The position numbers and the translations under genes are program-made. Under the pieces are notes generated by a model. That model searched no databases. It saw nothing but the letters and a program-made list of their open reading frames with translations, and had not been told where the DNA came from. DNA of 64,000 bases from Tumebacillus amylolyticus (lineage in GTDB: Bacteria > Bacillota > Bacilli > Tumebacillales > Tumebacillaceae). This document shows positions 25,340 through 34,700 of this stretch, piece after piece. Where the stretch lies: the NCBI RefSeq assembly GCF_016722965.1, contig NZ_JAEQNB010000001.1:659833-723832 (forward strand), read 5' to 3'. Position 1 is the first letter of the stretch, and each line of letters begins with the position of its first letter.

Positions 25340-25445
25340 TGTCCCTAGAGCACGCGGCGAGACTACGGCAGAAAAACGAATCGAGGGTTAGCTAAGAGAC
25401 GCTACCCGTCTTTGGGGCACCCTAGACCTCAGAAGCGGTGTGGTA
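25340..25445 (+). other. Possible structured leader RNA upstream of the antiporter
   Basis: The 187 bases between chrA and the antiporter contain no credible gene. They hold GGGTTAGC / GCTACCC (bulged 7-bp stem around 25395-25418) and further G/C-rich complementary blocks. I do not recognise the class with certainty. Confidence 0.3.
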
Positions 25446-25482
25446 AAATTGAGTATATAAACCGTGCTCGCAGGAGGTATTC

Positions 25483-26745
25483 ATGCATTCTCATGCTGTC
25501 GAACTCGCTCAAACCTTTTTAACGGCAATCTTACTTGTCTTCTTCGTAGGGACGCTTGGCGGGAAGCTCTCCGAAAAGCTGCGCATCCCGGACGTGGTGC
25601 TGTTCATCCTCATCGGGATGTTGCTCTCGCCATCCGTATTGGATCTGGTGGACATCCGATCCGAATCGACCGCCAATCAAGCGATTCTCCTGTTCGGGGC
25701 GTCGTTCATCCTCTTCCACGGCGGCATGATTACGCGCCTGTCCGTGCTCAAGGAAGTCTGGCGGACGATCACGTTGCTTTCAACACTCGGGGTTGTCGTG
25801 ACGGCTCTCGTGGTCGCCGTCGCCGCAGTCTGGATTTTCGACATGTCGTTTATGCCGGCGCTGTTGCTCGGGTCAATCTTGGCTTCCACAGACCCGGCGG
25901 CTCTCGTGCCGATCTTTCAAAAGTTTCCCGTGCGTCGCAAAGTCAGCCAGACGGTCATCACGGAGTCGGCGTTTACCGATGCGACCGGGGCGATCATGGC
26001 GACCGTTGTGTTCTCGCTGTTGATGACGACCGGAGCCGCCGTCGAGTGGGGCTCGATCGGGTTGCAGTTCGCACAGCTCGCATTGGGCGGGATCGTCGTC
26101 GGCGCCATCGTCGGATGGATCGCCGCTTTCCTAATCTCCGAGAACGACCGCGGTCTGCTTCGGGAGTTTGCCCCGATGGTCATCGTCATTACGGTGCTCG
26201 CCGCGTACTTGGGTGCGGAGTGGATTCATGCCAGCGGATTCATGAGCGTGTTCGTCGCCGGGTTGATGATCGGGAATGCGGAGTCGTTCAAACTGACCAT
26301 CCTCCCCAAACAAGAGCACGCCGCTCACGAGTTCATCGACGCGGTGTCCTTGAAGTTGCGCATGTTGATCTTCATCTTGCTGGGCAGTCAAGTCGATTTC
26401 AGCGTTCTCCAGGATTACGGACTGCAAGGGCTGCTCGTCGTCTTGGTCTTCGTATTCCTCGCACGTCCGATCACCGTGCTGAGCTGCTTGCTGCCGGATC
26501 GCAGGGCGAAATGGAAACGCAACGAAATTCTCTTCCTGTTCTGGACGCGCGAAACGGGCGTCATCGCCGCCGCGTTGGTCGGGATCGTCGGAAGCTCCGG
26601 CTTGGAAGACGCGAAGCTGATGTCGGCGATCGCTTTCGTTGCGATTCTGTTCACGTTGCTCTTGCAAGCCAGCACGACGCCGTTCGTCGCGAAAAAGCTG
26701 GGACTTTTGGAGGAACAGCAAGTTCGCGAAAAAGGCCACCTGTGA
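25483..26745 (+). CDS. Cation:proton antiporter (CPA1, NhaP-like)
   Basis: A 420-residue membrane protein with about 12-13 hydrophobic segments. CPA signature regions are visible: GGKLSEKLRIPDVVLFILIG at the N-terminus, GSILASTDPAALVPIF (residues about 130-145), and ESAFTDATGAIMATVV, where the Asp of TDATG is in the ion-binding site. Na+ or K+ exchange for H+ across the membrane is the expected function. It lacks the C-terminal nucleotide-binding TrkA-N domain of KefB types. AGGAGG lies 6 bases before the ATG. The leader may be a regulatory RNA. Confidence 0.9.
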   Translation: MHSHAVELAQTFLTAILLVFFVGTLGGKLSEKLRIPDVVLFILIGMLLSPSVLDLVDIRSESTANQAILLFGASFILFHGGMITRLSVLKEVWRTITLLSTLGVVVTALVVAVAAVWIFDMSFMPALLLGSILASTDPAALVPIFQKFPVRRKVSQTVITESAFTDATGAIMATVVFSLLMTTGAAVEWGSIGLQFAQLALGGIVVGAIVGWIAAFLISENDRGLLREFAPMVIVITVLAAYLGAEWIHASGFMSVFVAGLMIGNAESFKLTILPKQEHAAHEFIDAVSLKLRMLIFILLGSQVDFSVLQDYGLQGLLVVLVFVFLARPITVLSCLLPDRRAKWKRNEILFLFWTRETGVIAAALVGIVGSSGLEDAKLMSAIAFVAILFTLLLQASTTPFVAKKLGLLEEQQVREKGHL

Positions 26746-26763
26746 AAAGGTGGCTCTTTTTTT
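26729..26763 (+). terminator. Rho-independent terminator after the antiporter
   Basis: AAAAAGGCCACC / GGTGGCTCTTTTTTT hairpin overlapping the last codons and stop. Confidence 0.85.
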
Positions 26764-26829
26764 ATTCACGGACATACAATGAACACAATCGTCGTCTATC
26801 CTAAAGGTATTGCTTAATTCCTGATACTC

Positions 26830-26946
26830 CTATTGGGAAGCGGGGGAACCACATTTCCTGGGGCGCATCGTTGCTTGGGTGAATACCAAGCTCGTAGGGA
26901 ACCATCTTTCCCGAGCCCGTCAGCTAACCTCGTCAGCGTAGAGATG
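26830..26946 (+). promoter_or_regulatory. c-di-AMP riboswitch (ydaO/yuaA class)
   Basis: Conserved ydaO blocks are readable in order: GCGGGGGAACCA, then GGGGCGCATCG, GGGTGAATACC, GTAGGGAACC and the hallmark GAGCCCGTCAGCTAACCTCG followed by TCAGCG. It lies 170 bases upstream of opuCA and is followed by terminator hairpins. This class turns genes off when c-di-AMP binds. Osmolyte and ion transporters are its usual targets. Confidence 0.92.
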
Positions 26947-26976
26947 GGTCAATTGCATGCAGGTTTCACACACATT

Positions 26977-27051
26977 GACCCGATGAGAACCGATGGGGTC
27001 TTTTTTGCGTAGTTTTTTTCGGACCCTATCGTTTTTTGGTAGGGTCTTTTT
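26977..27051 (+). terminator. Two tandem terminators forming the riboswitch expression platform
   Basis: Hairpin 1: GACC(C) at 26977 pairs with GGGTC ending at 27000, followed by T6. Hairpin 2: GACCCTATC at 27022 pairs with the GGTAGGGTC block ending near 27046, followed by T5. Both lie between the c-di-AMP aptamer and opuCA, so they would stop transcription in the ligand-bound state. Confidence 0.75.
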
Positions 27052-27115
27052 GCATGTTCACAGCCAAAAGACCCCGCCAAACCTGGTACACCAGCAATTG
27101 GGAGGGGATGTTGAA

Positions 27116-28261
27116 GTGAAAAGAAATGCAGTCGAGTTTCGCAATGTCACCAAATCGTATGGGGACAACGTGGTGATCGACAACTTGAATTTGTCGATCC
27201 CACAGGGCAACATCGTCGTGCTCGTCGGACCGTCCGGGTGCGGCAAGACGACCACGATGAAGATGATCAACCGCCTCATCGAGTCCACCTCAGGCGAAGT
27301 CCGCGTGTTTAACCAAGACATTCAAGCGCAGAATTCCGCCGAGCTCCGCCGCCGCATCGGGTATGTGATCCAGCAGATCGGTCTGTTTCCACACATGACG
27401 ATCGCCGAGAACATCTCACTGGTACCGCGTTTGACCGATGGCAAAAAAGGTCATGATCTGACCAAGATTGATCAGTTGCTGGAACTGGTCGGGCTTGATG
27501 CAGCCTCGTATCGTGACCGCTACCCCGCCGAATTGTCGGGGGGCCAACAGCAGCGTGTCGGTGTGGCACGCGCGCTGATGGCGAATCCGCCCATCATCTT
27601 GATGGACGAACCGTTTTCCGCGCTCGACCCGATTACGCGGGAACAATTGCAAGACGAACTCATCCGTTTAAACCAAGAACTCCACAAAACCATCGTATTT
27701 GTCACGCACGACATGGACGAGGCGCTGAAGATCGCCGATGAACTCATCATCATGCAAGGCGGTCAAGTCATCCAGCAGGGCACTCCTGACCACATTCTGC
27801 GCCATCCTGTGAACGACTTTGTACGTGGTTTTATCGGGGAAAAACGTCTCGCGGCCAAACCGGCGCTCACCGTCGCCGACGTGATGCTCCTTCAACCGGT
27901 CAAGATGAGCCGCTACAAAGGCCTCGCCGAAGCGGTGCAGACCATGCAACGCAAGCGGGTCACCGCGATTCTCGTCGCCGATCAAGACGGCCGCTACCAC
28001 GGAATTGCCGACACGGCCGATATCTACAAGCGCTATTCGGAGGAGTCCAAGACGCTCGCCGATGTCATGCGCACAGATGCACCGACCCTGCGTCCCGAAA
28101 CTCCGCTGTGGGATGCGATCACGTTGGTGCAAGATGCACCCTACGGACACGTACCGGTCGTGAGCGGAGAGGGGAAACTCGTCGGGATCGTAACCCGCGC
28201 TTGCTTGGTCGATGTGCTTTCCAAACCTTATCTGGAGGAGGCGGCTGCAAGTGGTGAATGA
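27116..28261 (+). CDS. opuCA: Osmoprotectant ABC transporter ATPase with tandem CBS domains
   Basis: A 381-residue glycine betaine/carnitine/choline importer ATPase. The ATPase domain is at about 5-240, with Walker A GPSGCGKTT, signature LSGGQQQRVGVARAL and Walker B PIILMDEPFSALDP. Two CBS domains are at about 255-375 (VADVMLLQPVKM; LADVMRTDAPTLRPETP). In related OpuC systems the CBS domains bind c-di-AMP. The GTG start at 27116 has GGAGGGG 8 bases upstream, and the longer frame reads through the riboswitch terminators and is not coding. It is followed by the permease gene, which overlaps it. Confidence 0.93.
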   Translation: MKRNAVEFRNVTKSYGDNVVIDNLNLSIPQGNIVVLVGPSGCGKTTTMKMINRLIESTSGEVRVFNQDIQAQNSAELRRRIGYVIQQIGLFPHMTIAENISLVPRLTDGKKGHDLTKIDQLLELVGLDAASYRDRYPAELSGGQQQRVGVARALMANPPIILMDEPFSALDPITREQLQDELIRLNQELHKTIVFVTHDMDEALKIADELIIMQGGQVIQQGTPDHILRHPVNDFVRGFIGEKRLAAKPALTVADVMLLQPVKMSRYKGLAEAVQTMQRKRVTAILVADQDGRYHGIADTADIYKRYSEESKTLADVMRTDAPTLRPETPLWDAITLVQDAPYGHVPVVSGEGKLVGIVTRACLVDVLSKPYLEEAAASGE

Positions 28262-28907
28262 ACTTTTGACGACGTTCGCTGACCGTTGGACAGACATCTT
28301 GGAGTCGAGCCTGCAACATATGACGCTCTCGTTGATCGCGTTGTTCTGGGCGATCTTGATTTCGATTCCCTTGGGCGTTCTGTTGACTCGATATCGTAAA
28401 TTGGCAGGGGCAGTTCTCGGACTCGTTTCCATCTTACAAACCATCCCGAGCCTTGCGTTGCTTGGGTTCATGATTCCCGTCTTCGGCATTGGGTCGGTTC
28501 CGGCGATCATTGCGATGGTCGCGTATGCGCTGCTTCCGATCCTTCGCAATACCTACACGGGCATTCTCGATGTGGATTCGGCGCTTCTCGAAGCGGGACG
28601 CGGCATGGGCATGACGCGTTTTCAATTGCTGAGAATGGTGGAACTGCCGCTCGCACGTCCGATGATCTTCGCCGGTATTCGCACCGCGACGGTCATGACG
28701 ATCGGCGTGGCCACGCTCGCTTCGTTTATCGGGGCCGGTGGCCTCGGCGACTTGATCCTGCGCGGGATCTCGATGGTCGATACGGGCGTTATCTTGGCAG
28801 GGGCCGTTCCGGCGGCGGTGCTGGCGATTGTGTTCGACTTGCTTCTGGCTTGGATTGACCGCTTGGCAACGCCCAAAGGTCTGCGTATTCGAAAAGAACT
28901 GAACTAA
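28251..28907 (+). CDS. opuCB: Osmoprotectant ABC transporter permease
   Basis: A 218-residue permease with about five transmembrane helices and the EAA loop (DVDSALLEAGRGMGMTRFQL, residues about 107-126) that contacts the ATPase. GTG at 28251 is chosen because GGAGGAGG lies 9 bases upstream; it overlaps the 3' end of opuCA by 11 bases. Usual opuC operons also encode a second permease, OpuCD, after the binding protein. None is found here, so this subunit probably works as a homodimer or pairs with a permease encoded elsewhere. Confidence 0.92.
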   Translation: MVNELLTTFADRWTDILESSLQHMTLSLIALFWAILISIPLGVLLTRYRKLAGAVLGLVSILQTIPSLALLGFMIPVFGIGSVPAIIAMVAYALLPILRNTYTGILDVDSALLEAGRGMGMTRFQLLRMVELPLARPMIFAGIRTATVMTIGVATLASFIGAGGLGDLILRGISMVDTGVILAGAVPAAVLAIVFDLLLAWIDRLATPKGLRIRKELN

Positions 28908-28928
28908 TTTTACGAGGGGGACGATTTT

Positions 28929-29846
28929 TTGAAAAAAGGAACAATCAAAGCTTTGCTTGCAGGTACACTCGCTGTTTCGCTTGCCGGATTGGTGACGGGG
29001 TGCTCCGCCGTGACCGGTTCGAAAGCGTCCGATGAAATCACAGTCGTCGGCAAAAACTTCACGGAACAAGACATCATGGCGAACTTGGTCGGGCTGATGT
29101 TGGAGAAAAACACCGACCTCAAAGTCAAAACCAAATCCTACCTCGGCGGCACGGACGTCTGTTTCAGCGCCATGAAGAGCGGCAGCGCCGACGTCTACGT
29201 CGAATACACCGGCACGGGCCTCGTGAACATCATGGGAGAAAAAGTGATGAGCGACTCCGACGCCGTCTATCAAAAAGTGAAAAACGAGTTCCCCGACAAA
29301 TACAAAATCGAATGGCTGAACCCCATCGGGTTCAACAACACGTACGCGATCGCCGTCACACAGGAAACGGCGAAACAGTACAACTTGAAAACCGTCTCCG
29401 ATCTCAAAGCGCACCAAGGCGAGATCGTGTTCGGCACGGAGCAGGAATTCCTCGACCGCGACGACGGCCTCAAGGGGATGAAGAGCACCTACGGCTTGAA
29501 CTTCAAAGACGTCAAAGCGATGGACCCCGGACTCAAGTACCAAGCGCTCACCTCCGGAAAAGTCCAAGCGATTGACGCGTTCACCACAGACGGCCAATTG
29601 GCGAAAAACAACCTCGTGCTGCTCGCAGACGATCAGCATTTCTTCCCGCCGTACTACGCTGCGCCGATCGTGCGAAGTGAAGTGCTGAAGCAACACCCGG
29701 AAGTCGGAGATGTGTTGAACAAGCTGGCCGGAAAAATCGACGAGAAGCAAATGGCGGAACTGAACGCCGAAGTGGATATCGAGAAGAAAAAGGCCGGCGA
29801 CGTTGCAGAACACTGGTTGGAAGAGCAAGGGCTCGTGAAAAAGTAA
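28929..29846 (+). CDS. opuCC: Osmoprotectant-binding lipoprotein
   Basis: A 305-residue substrate-binding lipoprotein of the QAT/OpuAC-type family. The signal peptide has a lipobox LVTGC (Cys about residue 25). The mature part has the typical opening ITVVGKNFTEQDIMANLVG and the aromatic/Asp ligand region KSYLGGTDVCFSAMKSGSAD. It is anchored outside the membrane, where it delivers betaine-type solutes to OpuCB. The TTG start follows GAGGGGG by about 9 bases. It is the last gene of the c-di-AMP-controlled operon. Confidence 0.92.
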   Translation: MKKGTIKALLAGTLAVSLAGLVTGCSAVTGSKASDEITVVGKNFTEQDIMANLVGLMLEKNTDLKVKTKSYLGGTDVCFSAMKSGSADVYVEYTGTGLVNIMGEKVMSDSDAVYQKVKNEFPDKYKIEWLNPIGFNNTYAIAVTQETAKQYNLKTVSDLKAHQGEIVFGTEQEFLDRDDGLKGMKSTYGLNFKDVKAMDPGLKYQALTSGKVQAIDAFTTDGQLAKNNLVLLADDQHFFPPYYAAPIVRSEVLKQHPEVGDVLNKLAGKIDEKQMAELNAEVDIEKKKAGDVAEHWLEEQGLVKK

Positions 29847-29854
29847 GACAAGCA

Positions 29855-29899
29855 AAGAGGTGTACCCGACATGCAGAGCGGGTACACCTCTTTTTTTTG
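29855..29899. terminator. Terminator between convergent opuCC and BCCT genes
   Basis: AGAGGTGTACCCG / CGGGTACACCTCT stem with a T8 run on the + strand. It probably also helps to end the opposite transcript. Confidence 0.85.
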
Positions 29900-29905
29900 A
29901 GGAAG

Positions 29906-31441
29906 TCAGCTTTCTTCCGTTTGCAAGAGAATCAACTCGTCCAGTTTTTGTTCCCGTTTTCTGCGGAGGCGCGAAATTTCTTTGTACTCAGCCCGCAGGG
30001 CTTTGTGGATCGAGTAGCACATCAGCAACATGATGATGGAGAAGGGGAGCGCAGTCACAATGGAAGCGGTCTGCAAAGCTTGGAGCCCGCCGCTGAGCAA
30101 CAACACGACAGCGATTGCGGCTTGTAGGACCCCCCATGTGATTTTGACTCTGTTCGACGGGTTCAAGTCCCCCTCGGAGGAGAGCATGCCGAGAACGAAC
30201 GTTGCCGAATCGGCGGAGGTGACGAAGAACGTCACGATCAAGAGCGTGGCCAACAACGATACCCAATACCCTAAGGGAAGGTGTGCGAGCGTGCTGAAGA
30301 GGGCGGCCGTATTGTCCTGTAGCACGGCTTGTGCGATCCCGTAGTGCTCGAAGAGTTCAAAGTGCAACGCGGTGCCGCCAAAAACGGAAAACCAAACGAA
30401 ACTCATGAAACTGGGTACCAACATCACACCGATCACAAATTCCTTGATCGTTCGACCTTTGGAAACCCTCGCGATGAACATGCCGACAAACGGGGCCCAC
30501 GCAATCCACCACGCCCAGTAGAACAAAGTCCAGTCGCCCACCCACGTACCGCCGGAAAAAGGGGTCAGCCGCAAGCTCATCTGCACGAGATTCTGCAGAT
30601 AGTCCCCAAGGGTCGTCGTGAAGGTGTCAAACAAAAAGGAAGTCGGGCCGAGCAGGAGCGTGAACAGAAGCAGCGCAAACGCCACGTAGAGGTTGAGGTT
30701 GCTGAGTGCTTTGATTCCTTTTTCCAGACCGGTTGTGGAAGAGAGCAGATACAGAATCAACAGAACCACCATGATCCCGATCTGCATCACAGGAGAGATC
30801 GGAGAGTTGAAGACGGAATGCAAACCGCCGTTGATTTGCAAGGCTCCAAATCCAAGCGATGTCGCAACGCCGAACACAGTGGCCAAGATCGCGAGGATGT
30901 CGATGGTTTTGCCGATGGGTCCGTTCACACGGTCTCCAAGCAGCGGGAGGAACGTGGAACTGATCAACCCCTTCGCACCTTTGCGGAACTGGAAGTAGGC
31001 AAGCACCAAACCGAGAATGGAGTAGATCGCCCAAGGCTGGAGACCCCAATGGAAAAACGAGTAGCGCATGGCAACGCGCGCGGCTTCCGGCGTGCTACCG
31101 GGAGTTCCAAGCGGTGGGTTCACGTAATGGTCGATCGGTTCTGCCACGCCCCAAAACACCAACCCGATCCCCATGCCGGCGCTAAACAGCATGGCGAACC
31201 ACGTCAAGTCGGAGAACTCAGGCTCGGAATCATCCGGACCAAGTCGAACGGTGCCGTACTTGCTAAACGCTAAATAGATGGAAAAGCCCAGCACAAACAC
31301 GGTGGCAATCAAATAAAACCAGCCGAACTTCGCCGTTGTAAGCGCCAATAATTGATTGGCCACGTCCAACAACTGGCTGGGAAAAACGGCACCCCATATA
31401 ACAAATAATCCTACGATGGCAATCGCGACATAGAAGACCAT
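29906..31441 (-). CDS. BCCT-family glycine betaine/choline/carnitine transporter
   Basis: A 511-residue secondary transporter with 12 transmembrane segments. BCCT hallmarks are visible: FSAGMGIGLVFWGVAEPIDHY near residues 88-108 and the tryptophan-rich segment DWTLFYWAWWIAWAPFVGMF near 305-325, which forms the aromatic betaine box. GGAGGGG precedes the ATG on the minus strand. It is convergent with the opuC operon, so the two osmolyte importers are separately transcribed. OpuD-like function (Na+-coupled betaine uptake) is likely. Confidence 0.93.
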   Translation of the reverse strand: MVFYVAIAIVGLFVIWGAVFPSQLLDVANQLLALTTAKFGWFYLIATVFVLGFSIYLAFSKYGTVRLGPDDSEPEFSDLTWFAMLFSAGMGIGLVFWGVAEPIDHYVNPPLGTPGSTPEAARVAMRYSFFHWGLQPWAIYSILGLVLAYFQFRKGAKGLISSTFLPLLGDRVNGPIGKTIDILAILATVFGVATSLGFGALQINGGLHSVFNSPISPVMQIGIMVVLLILYLLSSTTGLEKGIKALSNLNLYVAFALLLFTLLLGPTSFLFDTFTTTLGDYLQNLVQMSLRLTPFSGGTWVGDWTLFYWAWWIAWAPFVGMFIARVSKGRTIKEFVIGVMLVPSFMSFVWFSVFGGTALHFELFEHYGIAQAVLQDNTAALFSTLAHLPLGYWVSLLATLLIVTFFVTSADSATFVLGMLSSEGDLNPSNRVKITWGVLQAAIAVVLLLSGGLQALQTASIVTALPFSIIMLLMCYSIHKALRAEYKEISRLRRKREQKLDELILLQTEES

Positions 31442-31657
31442 GTGAACCCCTCCGAAAGTATGGATGGTAACAGTGTCTCCAAAAAGTAGAAGATCAACGA
31501 GGAATTATGGAAGAGGACGATGTGAGATCGTTGCGTGTACATCGCATATTTAAAGCGCATTCATCACTTGGAAGTTTATTTACTAATCAGCCTTACATTT
31601 CCTGATTGGCGGGACAACTGGATTCAAGGGATTAAATTTTGCTAGACAGCCCCTACT

Positions 31658-31691
31658 TGTATCACTAGAATGAGTCTGTATCAGTAGAATG
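31658..31691 (+). repeat. Tandem 15-bp direct repeat upstream of the hybrid NRPS-PKS
   Basis: TGTATCACTAGAATG (31658-31672) and TGTATCAGTAGAATG (31677-31691) match at 14 of 15 positions with a 19-bp period, about 50 bases before the NRPS-PKS start. This spacing (about two helical turns) suits an activator or repressor site. The rest of the 300-base gap 31442-31741 shows only AT-rich sequence without a gene. Confidence 0.55.
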
Positions 31692-31741
31692 TTACTAACT
31701 TGGCGGGGTAGCTGAGGTAGACAAATTTGGGGGAAAACGTG

Positions 31742-34700
31742 ATGAATACTGGGATTTTAGGCAAAAAAACGGAAGTGAGTCCCGTTGTCGCTGCACTGTC
31801 CCGTGGTCAGCGAGCGATGTGGTTTTTATGGAACATGAACCGAAGCGGAGCCGAATACGGCCTGCCGATGGCTTGGACCGTTCCATCGACGCTCGATATC
31901 ACCGCTTTGCAAGGAGCTATGCAGGATCTGGTTGCTCGACACCCGATCATGCGCACGACGTATGCAGTTCGTCAGGGAGAGCCTGTCCAAGTGATCCACC
32001 CTGAGGGCGAAGCACACCTTCAACTCGTGGACGCATCGGGTTGGGACACGGAGCAACTGCATTCCCATTTAATAGAAGAAACACACGCTCCCTTTGATCT
32101 TGAAAAAGGGCCTGTTTTCCGCGCTCATCTTTTTTCCCGTTCCCACAACGAACACGTCCTCCTCCTGAACAGCCATCACATCGCGTCGGACACATGGACG
32201 CTGATCGTTTTGATGGAGGAGTTGGGGATGCTCTATCGTTCGCGGGTTGCCGGTCTGTCACCCGACCTCCCGCCGACCGGACTTTCCTATACAGACTATG
32301 TGCTTTGGCAAGATCAGATGTTGGCAGACAGCCGAGGAGCGGAGCATTGGGACTACTGGCAATCGCTACTCGCCGCTCCGCCTGTCTTGGATTTGCCGAC
32401 AGACCGTCCAAGACCGCTGGTACAGACTCATAACGGTGCGGGCTATCCCTTTGAGCTAAGCCGAGAAGTCACCACGGAATTGCGCAAACTTGCGAAGTCG
32501 GAGGATGTTACTTTTTATACAGTCTTGCTGGCAACGTTTTACGTCTTGCTGTACCGATACACCGGACAGGAGGACCTCGTCGTCGGCTCGCCCCGCTTCG
32601 GACGACCGCCTGTCGGGTATGAGCGAACTCTCGGGTACTTCGCGAGTCCGTGTGCTCTGCGTACACAAGTTGACGGCGAGATGTCCTACTCCCGGTTCCT
32701 GACTCAAGTCCGAAAAGTCTTAGTCGGGGCCAAGGAGCATCAAGATTTCCCGTTCCCGCTGTTGGTGGAGCGACTGGGGTTGCAGCGCGATCTCAGCCGC
32801 TCTCCTGTGTTTCAGGTGGCCTTCACCTACCAAAAATCGCATCTCGCACACATGCAGGGAGTTGCCGCTGCGCGAATGGGGTTTGGCGGGGCACAGATTG
32901 ATCTATCCGGCCTTCAATTGGAATCGTACCCGTTGGAACAGCACAGCGTGAAGTTTGATCTCGACTTTGTCGTTGAGGAAGTGGACGGTTCCTTGCGCGC
33001 GGTTTGTTGGTACAACACAGATCTTTGGAACGGGGAGACGATCGGGTATCTGGTGGATCATTATCAGGGCTTGTTGGTCGGCGCTGCACAGAACCCGCAT
33101 GAACGTTTGGATCGTCTGCCCATGCTGACAACTCGTGAACTCGAAGCGTACTCGGCGTGGAATGCGACCGAGGCCCCTTTTTCAGAGAGGTGTGCCCATC
33201 ATCTGTTTGAGGAGCGGGCGGCACGCACTCCGCATGCACCGGCCCTGCGATTCGGGGGACGAGAAATCTCCTACGACGAACTCAATCGCCGTGCCAACCG
33301 ATTGGCGCACCACTTGCGCCGCCTTGGTTTGAAAAAAGGCCAACTCGTCGGCCTGAGCATGGAGCGTCGACCGGAATTGGTCATCGGCGTCCTCGCCATC
33401 TTGAAAGCGGGCGGTGCCTACTTGCCGCTGGACCCGACATATCCCCAAGACCGTTTGACCTACATGGTAGAGGACGCCGAAGTCCGGTTGCTTCTGACTC
33501 AAGAGTCTTTGCGCGGACAACTTCCGGCAGAGGGCGTGCAACAAGTCTTCGTGGATGGGGATTCCGCCGCCCTCGAACAGGAGCCGACAGACAACCTCGA
33601 ATCCTGGTCTACGCCTGACGACCTCGCCTACGTCATCTACACGTCCGGTTCCACAGGCCGTCCGAAGGGTGTGCTGCTTGAACATCGCGGGCTGTCGAAT
33701 CTCGTGCTGGCACAAATTGAAGCGTTTGAGATTGATTCTGACAGTCGGGTGTTGCAGTTTGCGTCGTTCAGTTTCGACGCGTCTGTTTCTGAAATTTTCA
33801 CGACGTTGTGCGCGGGCGCAACTCTCTGCTTGGCACCCAAATCGGATGTGATACCGGGTTCTGCGCTGGTCGCGACCCTCAACGAGAACGCCGTTACGGT
33901 CGTTACATTGCCCCCCACGGTGTTGGCTCTGTTGCAGCCCGCAGACGTGCCGACTCTGAAAACGGTGGTAACGGCAGGCGAGGCATGCAGTTTGGAATTG
34001 GCGAAGCGTTGGGCAGAAGGTCGTCGTTTCGTAAATGCATATGGGCCGACAGAAGCCACGGTCGGTGCGACGTTTGCTCACCTGCACCCGGATACGGATC
34101 GCGTGACCATCGGTCGTCCCATCGCAAACGCCAAAGTGTATATTCTCGACACATTCGGGCAACCCACGGCACTGGGTGTCGCAGGGGAGATGTATATCGC
34201 CGGGGTAGGTCTTGCCCGCGGCTATCTCGGCCGCCCGGACCTCACCGCAGAACGCTTCCTCCCCGATCCCTTCGGGCAACCGGGGGAGCGCATGTACAAA
34301 ACGGGCGACTTGGCCCGTTGGCTTCCGGACGGTCGCTTGGAGTTCTTGGGACGTCTCGACCATCAGGTAAAAATTCGCGGGTTCCGCATCGAACTGGGTG
34401 AGCTGGAATCGGTCATCGCGGAGTACACAGGCATTCGTGAAGCGCTCGTCGTGGCACGCACGGAGAAAAACGGCGACCAACGTCTGGTCGCCTACGCCAT
34501 CTCGCACGATGTGACAGGAAGTAGCGTGGCAGACGTAAAAGCCTACGTACAAAGCAAACTGCCTGACTTCATGGTCCCGTCCGCTTTTATCTTCCTAGAA
34601 AAATGGCCCCTGACTCCCAATGGCAAGATTGACCGCAAGGCCCTGCCGGCCCCGACGGAGCGCAAGGCTGCGAGCAACACGATCTTGCCGCAAGACCCGC

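Noticed and set aside
25464..26804. Second + strand frame of 446 codons overlapping the antiporter
   Set aside because: Arg-rich shadow frame; the other frame has transmembrane segments, CPA motifs and a good ribosome site.
26993..27115. N-terminal extension of OpuCA
   Set aside because: The extra codons would be translated from the riboswitch terminator hairpins; GTG at 27116 has a proper ribosome site.
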